In this document: positions 24,526 through 32,849 of the stretch, piece by piece
Numbering within the stretch: position 1 is the stretch's first letter
How the letters are laid out: every line of letters starts with the position of its first letter
From: Granulicella sibirica
Lineage (GTDB): Bacteria > Acidobacteriota > Terriglobia > Terriglobales > Acidobacteriaceae
Direction of reading: 5' to 3'
Length of the DNA: 64,000 nt
NCBI RefSeq assembly: GCF_004115155.1
Contig: NZ_RDSM01000001.1
Location: 1,178,001-1,242,000 of the forward strand
Program-made: the position numbers and the translations under genes
The notes under the pieces: model-generated
Told to the model about the DNA's origin: nothing
The model's input: only the letters and a program-made list of their open reading frames with translations
Databases searched by the model: none

Positions 24526-26072
24526 CGACGCCTCCCCCTCAGCTCGATCGGAACCGGGTGTTTCGCGACCGATCCGCACCGATGATTCGGACGCTTCTGC
24601 TTGTGGCTCTTTTCTGTTTTAGCTGCCTCGCGTTCGCGGTGGTGGCCAAGAAGGCTCATAAGGCGATCACTGGGGCACGGCCGAAGACGGTGGCCCATTC
24701 CAAAGGAAGATCCGTTGCGCGAGGCCAGCGGAGCAATGCGCCGGATATTAGTCCGGAGCGTGGGACCGCGGCGGCGGAAGCGGCGCAGGCCACGCTGGCG
24801 GAGACGCCGTCCGCTCCTTTTCTGTATCCACACGCGCTCGATCCGTTCTTTCGCGCGGTCGCGGCGCAGCAGACACAGGCCTCGGGGCCAAATGCACTGA
24901 ATACCATTCCTGCACTTGCCTCGACGGTTCGCGTGCTGCAGTTTGGCGACTCGCATACGGCGGCCGACATCTTTACGGGAGAGATGCGGGCGCAGCTTCA
25001 GGGACGGTTCGGGAACGGCGGGCTGGGATTCCAGTTCCCCGGGCATCCGTTCGCGGGATATCGGCTCGCAGGGTCTTCGAGGTCGCAAAGCTCGGGATGG
25101 TTTACCGAGGGCAATAAGTTCACGCATCTCGGCGATGGAGATCTTGGTCTCGGCGGCATCAGCATCACGGCGAATCGGCCGGGTGAATCCGTCACGCTAT
25201 CGACGACGTGCTCGACGATGCAGGTGCAGTACCTGCGGCAGGCAGAGGGCGGGCATCTTCGCTTCACCGACAACGGCACATTCATCTCCGACATCGATAC
25301 GAGCGTCAGCCAGTCCGCTGACGCAGCCGTTGGACAGGCGGGCGGAACATCAGCGGGAACGATGACCTACGCCTGCACCCCCGGTGTCCATGCATTTGAA
25401 CTCACCACGCTCGATCGCGCGCCGGTTCGGCTGCTTGGGCTGGTGACGGAGCAACCGGGCATCACCTACGAGTGCCTCGGGATCAATGGCGCGGTCGCTC
25501 CGTTGATGCTGCGGTGGAACCAGGAGATCTTCGCCGACTACCTGCGCGAGCGTGATCCGAATCTTATTGTTCTTGCGTACGGGACCAACGAGGCCGCGAG
25601 CGGCGCGGGGATGAACGAGGAGTATGTCGAGCAGTTCAACCGGCTGCTCGAGAACCTGCACCGCATTGTGCCGAAGGCGGCGGTGCTTGTGCTTGGTCCG
25701 TATGACCGGGCGACGCGCGTTGGCCGCGGACGCCGGGCCTTGTGGCAGACCTTCCGCGGAACGGATCGAATCATCGCCGACCAGAAGGAGGCTTGCCGTA
25801 TCCACCACTGCGCCTTCTACGACGAACGCCAACGCATGGGCGGACCGGGTGCGATGATCCGCTGGGTCTCGGCGGGGCTCGCGCAGCCTGACCGAACGCA
25901 CCTGACAGGGACAGGTTATCGCGCGCTCGCCGAAGCGTTCTATCGCGACGTGCTCGGCGCTTACAAGGCTTACCAGAAGACGGCCGGGGATGCGGGTACC
26001 GTGTCTCGCGTTTACTCCTTTCCGGCTGACAACCACATCGACAACTCGAAGAAAGAGATTCACCATGGATAA
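24522..26072 (+). CDS. SGNH/GDSL hydrolase-fold protein 2
   Basis: 516 residues. The ATG overlaps the preceding stop as ATGA, indicating translational coupling. A signal or anchor helix begins at residue 21 (MIRTLLLVALFCFSCLAFAVVA). Blocks are VLQFGDSHTAADIF (Ser near 148), LAYGTNEAASG near 350 (Asn), and PDRTHLTGTGYRAL near 456 (Asp/His). Its layout, with a beta-rich insertion, parallels SGNH protein 1, so the pair probably arose by duplication, yet the sequences differ widely. GDSHTAAD and the TN motif are close to secreted acetyltransferase/esterase proteins of cellulose or peptidoglycan modification. Two distinct SGNH proteins with one MBOAT suggest sequential transfer or different acceptors (inference). 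Confidence 0.85.
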   Translation: MTTPPPQLDRNRVFRDRSAPMIRTLLLVALFCFSCLAFAVVAKKAHKAITGARPKTVAHSKGRSVARGQRSNAPDISPERGTAAAEAAQATLAETPSAPFLYPHALDPFFRAVAAQQTQASGPNALNTIPALASTVRVLQFGDSHTAADIFTGEMRAQLQGRFGNGGLGFQFPGHPFAGYRLAGSSRSQSSGWFTEGNKFTHLGDGDLGLGGISITANRPGESVTLSTTCSTMQVQYLRQAEGGHLRFTDNGTFISDIDTSVSQSADAAVGQAGGTSAGTMTYACTPGVHAFELTTLDRAPVRLLGLVTEQPGITYECLGINGAVAPLMLRWNQEIFADYLRERDPNLIVLAYGTNEAASGAGMNEEYVEQFNRLLENLHRIVPKAAVLVLGPYDRATRVGRGRRALWQTFRGTDRIIADQKEACRIHHCAFYDERQRMGGPGAMIRWVSAGLAQPDRTHLTGTGYRALAEAFYRDVLGAYKAYQKTAGDAGTVSRVYSFPADNHIDNSKKEIHHG

Positions 26073-26301
26073 GAAACCAGGCATCCTCAAGGTCCTCCAG
26101 GCTGTTGCCGAAAAGCCCATTACACCCGCGCAGGACGAGAGCCTTTTCACTTCCGGCCTGCTCGATTCATTTGCCCTTACCGACTTCGTCACGGGCCTCG
26201 AGAAGGAGTTCCAGGTTTCGATTCCCGACTCCGACTTCTCCGCGCGAAAGTTCGACACGATCGCCAAGGTCGAGCAGTATCTCGACACGAAGGCCAAATA
26301 G
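26065..26301 (+). CDS. DltC-like acyl/aminoacyl carrier protein
   Basis: 78 residues, acidic, one carrier domain. The phosphopantetheine site is Ser35 in GLLDSFALTD. The helix after it (FVTGLEKEFQVSIPDSDFSARKFDTIAKV) follows the DltC pattern, in which LLDSF, an E-x-x-F-x-I/V-x-I/V-P stretch, and a D/N-T-x-x-x-I end are typical, rather than the GADSLD pattern of fatty-acid AcpP. The ATG lies inside the end of the preceding gene (8-base overlap) with AAGAAAGAG upstream, so translation is coupled. It is followed without any gap by the KAS III-like gene. The most likely role is a dedicated acyl donor for the operon's MBOAT protein. Confidence 0.88.
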   Translation: MDKKPGILKVLQAVAEKPITPAQDESLFTSGLLDSFALTDFVTGLEKEFQVSIPDSDFSARKFDTIAKVEQYLDTKAK

Positions 26302-27231
26302 ATGGCCTTTCTTCGAGCTTTCGGATCCTGCTTGCCCGAACGCATCGTCACGAACGACGAACTCGCGCCACGTCTATCGGTTGAGCCGGATTGGATCTTT
26401 TCGCAGTCGGGCATCCGTGAACGCCGCTACGCCGCGCCGACCGACACGGTCGCCTCGCTTGGACAGGCGGCCGCGCTCGACTGCCTTGCGAGGGCTAAGG
26501 TCGCGCCGGATGACCTCGGGCTGATCCTCGTGGCGAGTGGTTCACCGGACCGCTTCTGCCCGGGTCCGGCAAGCACCATCGCTTCCCTGCTGAGTCCGGC
26601 GCTAACCCCGGCGCTCGACGTTCCGGTGGCGAGCGCGGGATCGCTGGCTGGGCTTGCTCTTGCGTCGCGGCTGACGGCTACGATGGGGAACATCCTTGTG
26701 ATCGGCTCGGAGATTATGTCACGGCGCATCGACTCGAGCCCGGAAGGACGGAACACCGCGATCCTCTTCGGCGACGGCGCGGGCGCGGCGCTTGTCTCGC
26801 CGAACGAGGGCTTCGCCCGTATTGTCGACTCGTGCCTGCATACGGACGGCAACTCCGCCGAGGCGCTCGCGGTGCATCATGACCGCGTCCACATGGAGGG
26901 AGCAGTCATCATCCGGCACGCGACACGGCGGATGCCGCAGGCGATGGTGGAGTTGCTGGAACGCAATGGCCTGCCTGCGGAGGCGATTGGCACGTTCCTG
27001 CTGCACCAGGCGAACCTCAACCTCATCACACGGATCGCGCAGACGATGAAGGCTCCGCTGGAGCGGTTTTTCGCGAATATCGATCGCTACGGCAATACGA
27101 GTTCCGCCTCGATGCTCATCGCGGCAGCCGAGTGGCGCGAGGCGAACCCGGCCCCGCTCACCGCGCCGTTGATGTTCTCCGCGTTCGGCGTCGGTTTGAA
27201 CTGGGGCGCGGTCCTGGCGGTCCCTGCCTGA
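26302..27231 (+). CDS. KAS III (FabH)-like protein with Cys to Ser active-site change
   Basis: 309 residues, thiolase fold. Family features are FSQSGIRERRYA near 33, ILVASGSPDRFCPGPAS near 75, IGSEIMSRRID near 134, LFGDGAGAAL near 155, His235 in LLHQANLNL, and Asn265 in YGNTSSAS. E. coli FabH uses Cys112, His244 and Asn274. Here the residue aligned with Cys112 is Ser111 (PVASAGSLAG; codon AGC at 26632). Condensation normally needs Cys; Ser-type KAS III relatives such as DpsC of daunorubicin synthesis act as acyltransferases. The start follows the carrier-protein stop directly. Loading an acyl group onto the adjacent carrier is therefore the favoured hypothesis, unproven. Confidence 0.88.
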   Translation: MAFLRAFGSCLPERIVTNDELAPRLSVEPDWIFSQSGIRERRYAAPTDTVASLGQAAALDCLARAKVAPDDLGLILVASGSPDRFCPGPASTIASLLSPALTPALDVPVASAGSLAGLALASRLTATMGNILVIGSEIMSRRIDSSPEGRNTAILFGDGAGAALVSPNEGFARIVDSCLHTDGNSAEALAVHHDRVHMEGAVIIRHATRRMPQAMVELLERNGLPAEAIGTFLLHQANLNLITRIAQTMKAPLERFFANIDRYGNTSSASMLIAAAEWREANPAPLTAPLMFSAFGVGLNWGAVLAVPA

Positions 27232-27243
27232 GGGATCGCCGCT

Positions 27244-27723
27244 TCAGGCGTAGGGATTGTAGAGATCATCTGGATAGAACGCGCCGCTGAAGAGGCCGAC
27301 CTGCGAGCGGAGGGAACACCGCTGCACATGATCGGCATCGACGAACGAGTGATGGACTCCGGGAGCTCCCCAATCGCCTCCCCAGATGAGACCGTGGATC
27401 TTGCCGAGCACGCCGAGAAGAGAGAAGTCACCCTTCCATGACGGTTCGCCGCCGATATTCTTCACCAGATCGCAGGCCAGCCCGTAGTGATGCACCCCGA
27501 CCGTTTTGAGCGTCGAGGCGCCCTGATCGAAGAGCATCTGCTGTCTCTCCTGGCTGCGATAGGTTTCAAAAGGCATGAGGGCGATACCGTGAGTCTGTGC
27601 ATCGTTGATGAGGGCCAGGACCGCAGCCCGTGTGACCGGTTCGAGCAGACTCATATCGGCGATCCGTGTCGTCGAATGAAACCGCGGGTCAGGCTGAATG
27701 ACATCGAGAAAGAAATTGGACAT
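27244..27723 (-). CDS. M15-family D,D/L,D-type peptidase (VanY/endolysin-like)
   Basis: About 159 residues, no signal peptide. The zinc-peptidase motif HHYGLACD fits HxxGxAxD (ligands His and Asp), and a late His is available in VDADHVQ. PFETYRSQERQQMLFDQGAS is typical of M15C/D-alanyl-D-alanine carboxypeptidase and phage endolysin-like proteins. The predicted function is cleavage of peptidoglycan stem peptides, but without an export signal it may depend on lysis, a phage-derived holin, or act elsewhere. ATG 27723 is preferred over GTG 27729. It converges on the operon end with 12 bases between stop codons. Confidence 0.8.
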   Translation of the reverse strand: MSNFFLDVIQPDPRFHSTTRIADMSLLEPVTRAAVLALINDAQTHGIALMPFETYRSQERQQMLFDQGASTLKTVGVHHYGLACDLVKNIGGEPSWKGDFSLLGVLGKIHGLIWGGDWGAPGVHHSFVDADHVQRCSLRSQVGLFSGAFYPDDLYNPYA

Positions 27724-27939
27724 GCGCACTCCATGGCTGCCGTGTGTGGATCATGGCCCGTTTGCCGAATGAAATCATGGATTTGCGGGAAAGACAACTA
27801 CTTTTCTCGACGACTTCGGGGAACGCTGCGGGGGACGGCGTTCCCACCCTCGACGCAGCCGTCCTATACTGATCCCGCTGCAACGTCCCCAGGCCTGGTA
27901 CCGCACGGCCACTTACGATTGAAAGAGGAACTTCGCCAC

Positions 27940-29097
27940 ATGGCACTTCACCACCGGCTGGTCTGCGCTACGCTTCTGATTGCCACCCTCACCACCCTGC
28001 CCGTATTCGCCCAGACGGCGGCCGAAAAATCCGCGCTCGTTGGAGACTCTCCGGCCGATCCCGGTCCAAAAGCGAGGCTCTCGGGCTCGACGCGTCCGGA
28101 CGAGGTCCGCGCTGCCGAGAAGCTGGTCGCGGACTGGGAACTCGGACGCATGCAGGGCAAGTACAGCCAGGACTGGACGATCGCGACGCTCTACGCCGGG
28201 TTCATGGCAGCCTCCAAGACGCTCGGCGACAACCGTTATGCCGATTTTGACCGCCAGGTGGGCGAGCACTATAGCTGGACACTTGGCCCGCGCCGCATTC
28301 ATGCCGACGACCAGGCCATCGGACAGGCATACCTCGAGTTGTACAAGCTGCACCCCGATCCGAATATCATCGCGCCGCTGAAGGCACAGTTCGACGACAT
28401 CATGACGCAGCCGGACGATCCGAAGAAAGAGGTCTGGTGGTGGTGCGATGCGCTCTTCATGGCTCCGCCGGTCTGGGCGAAGCTTTCGGCCGCCACGGGC
28501 GATCCGAAGTACGACGCTTACATGGATCACGAGTGGAAGATCACCGATAACCTGCTGTGGGATAAAGAGGAGCACCTCTTCTATCGCGATGCCACTTACT
28601 TCCAGAAGCGGGAGAAAGGCGGGCAGAAGATCTTCTGGTCGCGCGGCAACGGCTGGGTGATGGGTGGCCTCGTGCGCGTGCTCGACGTGCTGCCGCCGAC
28701 GGACCCGAACTACAGCTTCTACGTCGAGCGGTTGAAGGATATGGCCGCGAAGGTGATCACTCTCGAGCGGCCGGACGGTTTATGGAGCCCGGGGCTTCTG
28801 GATACACCAAGCTATCCCCTGCCCGAGGTGTCGGGTTCGGCGTTCTTTGTCTATGCGCTGGCGTGGGGGATCAACCATCATCAGCTTGATGCCAGGACGT
28901 ATCGACCGGTGGTCGAGCGGGCCTGGAAGGCGCTGGTCGGCAACATCTACGGGGATGGACGACTGGGAAGCATTCAGCCAGTGGGTGCCGCTCCTGGAGC
29001 GTTTACCGCGGCGTCGAGCTACGCCTTCGGTACAGGAGCGTTCCTGATGGCCGGATCCGAAGTCGTGAAGCTGCCACAGGCCAGGAGTGCAAAGTAA
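27940..29097 (+). CDS. Secreted GH88/GH105 unsaturated glycuronyl hydrolase-like protein
   Basis: 385 residues with a signal peptide (RLVCATLLIATLTTLPVFAQ). It has the alpha/alpha six-barrel of YteR/YesR-type enzymes: DWTIATLYAGFMAA, HADDQAIGQAYLELY, WWWCDALFMAPPVWAKL (catalytic Asp region), IFWSRGNGWVMGGL, and SGSAFFVYALAWGI. GH105 removes unsaturated galacturonic acid from rhamnogalacturonan or ulvan fragments made by lyases. The ATG at 27940 has GAAAGAGGAA upstream. The adjacent GH2 gene may form a small hemicellulose/pectin locus, although the two are on opposite strands with a sensor kinase gene between. Confidence 0.88.
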   Translation: MALHHRLVCATLLIATLTTLPVFAQTAAEKSALVGDSPADPGPKARLSGSTRPDEVRAAEKLVADWELGRMQGKYSQDWTIATLYAGFMAASKTLGDNRYADFDRQVGEHYSWTLGPRRIHADDQAIGQAYLELYKLHPDPNIIAPLKAQFDDIMTQPDDPKKEVWWWCDALFMAPPVWAKLSAATGDPKYDAYMDHEWKITDNLLWDKEEHLFYRDATYFQKREKGGQKIFWSRGNGWVMGGLVRVLDVLPPTDPNYSFYVERLKDMAAKVITLERPDGLWSPGLLDTPSYPLPEVSGSAFFVYALAWGINHHQLDARTYRPVVERAWKALVGNIYGDGRLGSIQPVGAAPGAFTAASSYAFGTGAFLMAGSEVVKLPQARSAK

Positions 29098-29287
29098 CCC
29101 ACGCGGAAAATAGCCTGGGGGCCGCTGGCTTGCATCACACCAGAGCATAGCCGGTGGTCGAACGGATGGTTCACGCATCTCGTCCTGGTTTTTGGGTTCT
29201 AAATAAGTTCCGAATCGGTACGGTGGTGCTACTTTCGCTCCACCGTGCTCTTGCAAACCGGTCTTGACTGACGCAGGATCAGGTTTT

Positions 29288-30916
29288 ATGACGGTTGGTT
29301 CAGAGTCATCGAGCTACGCGGAATCATTCCCATGGCAGGCGCTTACGACCAGCCCGATCATGGGCCGGGGCGAGGTCGCGGACCTGATTCGCTCCCATGC
29401 ATGGGACACAACCCCGCTTGGCCCGGTCGAAGGTTGGTCGGAGACGCTGCTCGCCATCGTCAACCTCATCCTCTCGTCGCCCATCCCCACATACATTGTG
29501 TGGGGTCCGGAGATGATTACGCTCTACAACGAGGGCTATGTCAGCATCCTCGCGGCGCGCCATCCACAGGCACTCGGACAACGATTCTCGGAGGTCTGGA
29601 GCGAATCCTGGAAGTTGGTGGAGGAGCAGTTCCTTACCGTGCTCACCCATGGCAAGTCCATCACGGAAGAGAATGTGCTGATTCCGGTTAACAGTGGCGA
29701 GCGGCTGCAGGACTTCTTCTGGAACTACTCGCGGATGCCAATCTACGAGAATGGGCGCATTGCCGGGCTTCTGAATGCCGTGCAGGATGTGACCGGAACG
29801 GTGCTGGCGACGCGCATGCTCCTCGCCAGCGACGATCAGTTGCGGATGACACTGGTCGCCGGAAGTTGCGTCGGAACCTGGGAGTGGAACGTCCCGGACG
29901 ATATCGTCTCGGGCGATGAGCAGTTTGCGCTGCACTATGGCGCCGATCCACAAGTAGCCTCCGCCGGCGCGCCGACCGCTGTCTTCACGCAGAAGATCCA
30001 CCCGGACGACGTCAAGAGGGTCGAAGCGGCCGTTCAGCGATCACTTGATAGCCACGAAGAATATTCCGCCGAGTATCGGCTGATCAAGGACGACGGTTCG
30101 ATCTTGTGGGTGCTTGCGCGGGCTCGATGCCTGTATTCGGAGGATGGGACCCCGATCCGGCTGCGTGGCGTCTCGATCGACATCACCTCGCGCAAGCAGG
30201 CCGAGGAGGCCCTGATCCAGAGCGAACGGCTGGTCGCGGCGGGAAAACTCGCGGCGACGATCGCGCACGAGATCAACAACCCGCTCGAGTCGGTAACGAA
30301 CCTCCTTTACCTTGCACGCAACACGAACGATGCGGCCGAGCGAGACGAGTACCTGTCGATGGCGGAGCGCGAGGTGCGGCGGGCGGCGCTGATCTCCCGA
30401 CGCACCTTGCTCGTGCATCGGGAGGCGGCGGCGCAGGCTACCCCGGTGGACGTCAACGGGCTTATCGAAGGCGTGCTCGCCGAACTGGCGGACAGAACGC
30501 GGCCGCTTGGCATTGAAGTCGACACGCGGTGCCGGGCTGGTCACCTGCTGGTCTGCCGCGAGCCGGAGATCCGGCAGGCGCTGCTTCACCTCATCACCAA
30601 TTCTGTTGACGCGATGCAGATTGGCGGTGGGCGTTTACTCGTGCGATGCCGTGACGGAAGGAATTGGGCCAACAGCAGGGCCGGTATCGTGATCACGATT
30701 GCGGACACCGGAACAGGCATGACCGCCAAGACCCTCGCCGAGATGTTCGATCCCTTCTTCTCGACCAAAGGCCACGGAGGAACGGGCCTCGGTTTATGGG
30801 TCAGCAAGGAGAGCGTCGAGCGGCACGAGGGTTCGATCCGGGTGCGCAGCAGCGCCTGGAAGCAGCATCACGGAACGGTGATCTCGCTCTTCCTGCCGTT
30901 TCCAAACGCCTCGTAG
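29288..30916 (+). CDS. Orphan PAS-domain sensor histidine kinase
   Basis: About 542 residues, soluble. Order: an N-terminal PAS-like sensor region (GWSETLLAIVNLILSSPIPTYIVWGPEMITLYNEGY), a second PAS/PAC (GTWEWNVPDDIVSGDEQF, YSAEYRLIKDDGSILWVLARA, IRLRGVSIDITSRK), a HisKA box AATIAHEINNPLESV with the phosphorylated His, and the HATPase domain (LITNSVDAM N box, IADTGTGM G1 box, GHGGTGLGLWVSKESV G2 box). No response regulator is adjacent, so the partner lies elsewhere. The start is uncertain: ATG 29288 or TTG 29264. It sits between the GH105 and GH2 genes, but a regulatory link is only a guess from position. Confidence 0.9.
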   Translation: MTVGSESSSYAESFPWQALTTSPIMGRGEVADLIRSHAWDTTPLGPVEGWSETLLAIVNLILSSPIPTYIVWGPEMITLYNEGYVSILAARHPQALGQRFSEVWSESWKLVEEQFLTVLTHGKSITEENVLIPVNSGERLQDFFWNYSRMPIYENGRIAGLLNAVQDVTGTVLATRMLLASDDQLRMTLVAGSCVGTWEWNVPDDIVSGDEQFALHYGADPQVASAGAPTAVFTQKIHPDDVKRVEAAVQRSLDSHEEYSAEYRLIKDDGSILWVLARARCLYSEDGTPIRLRGVSIDITSRKQAEEALIQSERLVAAGKLAATIAHEINNPLESVTNLLYLARNTNDAAERDEYLSMAEREVRRAALISRRTLLVHREAAAQATPVDVNGLIEGVLAELADRTRPLGIEVDTRCRAGHLLVCREPEIRQALLHLITNSVDAMQIGGGRLLVRCRDGRNWANSRAGIVITIADTGTGMTAKTLAEMFDPFFSTKGHGGTGLGLWVSKESVERHEGSIRVRSSAWKQHHGTVISLFLPFPNAS

Positions 30917-30921
30917 CGCTG

Positions 30922-32787
30922 CTACTCCGCCTTGCCGAGCCCGTCGCTCTTGTAGGCCTTCTGCAGGATTCCGAATGCTTCCTTCTTCTCGCCCTGGTCG
31001 GAGATGAGGCCCTTGCGGTTGAAGCCGTCCTGGATGCCGGGAAGCTGGCGAACCGGCGAGCGGAAGTCCATCAGGATCCACGGGGTGGTGCCGCGCAGAG
31101 ACGGAATCCGGTTCAGCATGGCGATCTGGTGGCGGAAGATGTTGGCCTGGTACTCCTCGGTCCAGCGCTCGTGCTCGCCGCCGTGCAGCCCGGCCTTGGC
31201 GTCGCCGCCGAATTCGCTGACGATCAGCGGCTTGTCGTAGGCGATCTTCCAGTCGGTCTGATCCATCGCTTCGGGAGTCTTCTCGTACCAGCCGATGTAC
31301 TCGTTGAAGCCGATGACGTCGAGCGCCTTGCCGAGCGGGTCGTCGATGATCTTGGTGTTGCCCTCACCACGAACAAGCAGAGCGGCCGTCACGAGGCGCG
31401 TCGGATCGAGGCCGTGCACGTAGTTCGCCGAGCGGGTGAGGAAGGTGGTGCGGGCCTCGGTGCTTGGAGTTTCGTTCGCGATGGACCAGAGGATGACGGA
31501 CGCCTTATCGCGGTCGCGGCGGATCTCTTCCGAGAGCTGCCCCTGCGACTTCTTGAAGACCGCCTCATCCTCGAAGTGCAGCGCCCAGTAGACCGGAACC
31601 TCCGACCAGACGAGGATGCCGAGCTTATCCGCCGCGCGCTCCATGCGCATGTCGTGCGGGTAGTGGGCGAGGCGGACGAAGTTCGCGCCGAGATCCTGCA
31701 CCCAGCCAAAGAGCGTGGCGACGTCCTGATCGGTGTTGACGCGGCCGCCGCGATACGGTGCCTCCGCGTGAATGCAGATGCCATGCAGGACGATGGGCTT
31801 GCCGTTCAGCAGGATGTGCGTTCCCTGGGTCTCGATGGTGCGGAAGCCCATGTCGTCTTCAAGCGAGTCCGCGCCGGCTTTGAGAGTGACCTTGTAGAGT
31901 TTCGGATTGCCCGGAGCCCAGAGCGACAGGCCCTTCGCGGGCATTGAGACGGCGGCTTTTCCATCGGCGTCCGTCACGCCACTGAAGGCGAGCTTCGCCT
32001 CAGGGATCGTCACCGAGACCTTCGTGCCTGCTGAAGCGCCTTCGACGTGGACATAGCCCTCGATGACCGAGCGGGTGGCGCGGTCGAGGTGCAGGTCGAA
32101 ATCGTCGATGAAGTTCGCGGGGGTCGTGATGATGGAGACGTCGCGCGTGAGGCCGCCATAGTTGTACCAGTCCGTCTTAAGCGTGGGAATGCCATCCGCC
32201 ATGCGCGTGTCGTCGACGTAGATGACGGCGTCGTTCTCGCCGGGTTTGACGAAGTCGGTCACCTCGCAGTCGAAGCTGGTGAAGCCGCCCTCGTGTTCGC
32301 AGGCTTCCTTGCCGTTCACGTACATGCGGGAGCGGTAGTTCGCCGCGCCGATGTGCAGCCACGCGCGGTGTCCGGCCTCGGGCTTGTAGTCGAACTCGCG
32401 CTCGTACCAGAGCGGCCCCTCGTACAAGCGCAGCCACTCCTTCTGCATGTTCCAGTCGCCCGGAACCTTGATGGTCGGGCTCTTGGCGAAGTTGTACTCG
32501 ACGAGCGTGTTCTTGCCCGGCTCGGCGACCTGGTCGTTGAAGTAGCCGTTGGCGATCACGTGGTTGTGGAAGTCGTAGAGACCGGCGACGTAGGGATCGG
32601 CGATGATGTGCCAGTCGCCGTTGAGGCTCGTGGTCTGACGCCGGTCGACGTCGACCAGGACGATTGAGGGCTTGCCCACGCCCGGACCGGCGCTGGAGCC
32701 GCGCGCCTCATCCTGTCCAAACACAACGCCCGAACTCACCAGGGCGCAGACCACTCCGACAACCAGACCATTGACCTTCGATTGCAT
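30922..32787 (-). CDS. GH2-family beta-glucuronidase/beta-galactosidase-like enzyme, secreted
   Basis: 621 residues with a signal peptide (GLVVGVVCALVSSGVVFGQ). GH2 domains in order: N-terminal jelly roll (PGDWNMQKEWLRLYEGPLWYEREF, RSRMYVNGKEACEHEGGF), an immunoglobulin-like middle, then the TIM barrel from about residue 320 (IVLHGICIHAEAP, FVRLAHYPHDMRMERAADKLGILVWSEVPV). Catalytic acid Glu is in WSIANETPS and the nucleophile Glu in IVSEFGGDA. VPVYW and the overall length of about 600 favour glucuronidase-type members. It converges with the histidine kinase gene (five bases between stops). The likely role is removal of terminal glucuronic or galactosyl residues from plant glycans in the periplasm. 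Confidence 0.92.
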   Translation of the reverse strand: MQSKVNGLVVGVVCALVSSGVVFGQDEARGSSAGPGVGKPSIVLVDVDRRQTTSLNGDWHIIADPYVAGLYDFHNHVIANGYFNDQVAEPGKNTLVEYNFAKSPTIKVPGDWNMQKEWLRLYEGPLWYEREFDYKPEAGHRAWLHIGAANYRSRMYVNGKEACEHEGGFTSFDCEVTDFVKPGENDAVIYVDDTRMADGIPTLKTDWYNYGGLTRDVSIITTPANFIDDFDLHLDRATRSVIEGYVHVEGASAGTKVSVTIPEAKLAFSGVTDADGKAAVSMPAKGLSLWAPGNPKLYKVTLKAGADSLEDDMGFRTIETQGTHILLNGKPIVLHGICIHAEAPYRGGRVNTDQDVATLFGWVQDLGANFVRLAHYPHDMRMERAADKLGILVWSEVPVYWALHFEDEAVFKKSQGQLSEEIRRDRDKASVILWSIANETPSTEARTTFLTRSANYVHGLDPTRLVTAALLVRGEGNTKIIDDPLGKALDVIGFNEYIGWYEKTPEAMDQTDWKIAYDKPLIVSEFGGDAKAGLHGGEHERWTEEYQANIFRHQIAMLNRIPSLRGTTPWILMDFRSPVRQLPGIQDGFNRKGLISDQGEKKEAFGILQKAYKSDGLGKAE

Positions 32788-32849
32788 GACGTCTCCCTAA
32801 GACCTCGAAGTTTACCACCCGATTGGTACGACCTGTTTCCGCGCGGCTC

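Noticed and set aside
23389..24579. Minus-strand frames opposite the SGNH genes
   Set aside because: Arg/His/Pro-rich shadows; both SGNH genes have intact catalytic motifs on the plus strand.
27226..27249. Possible shared hairpin between the KAS III-like gene and the M15 gene
   Set aside because: Only a 6-bp stem (GCCTGA/TCAGGC) overlapping both stop codons with a 12-base loop; too weak to call a terminator.
30664..31947. 427-codon plus-strand frame spanning the histidine kinase end and GH2
   Set aside because: Crosses two well-supported genes in shadow frames; its composition is not protein-like.
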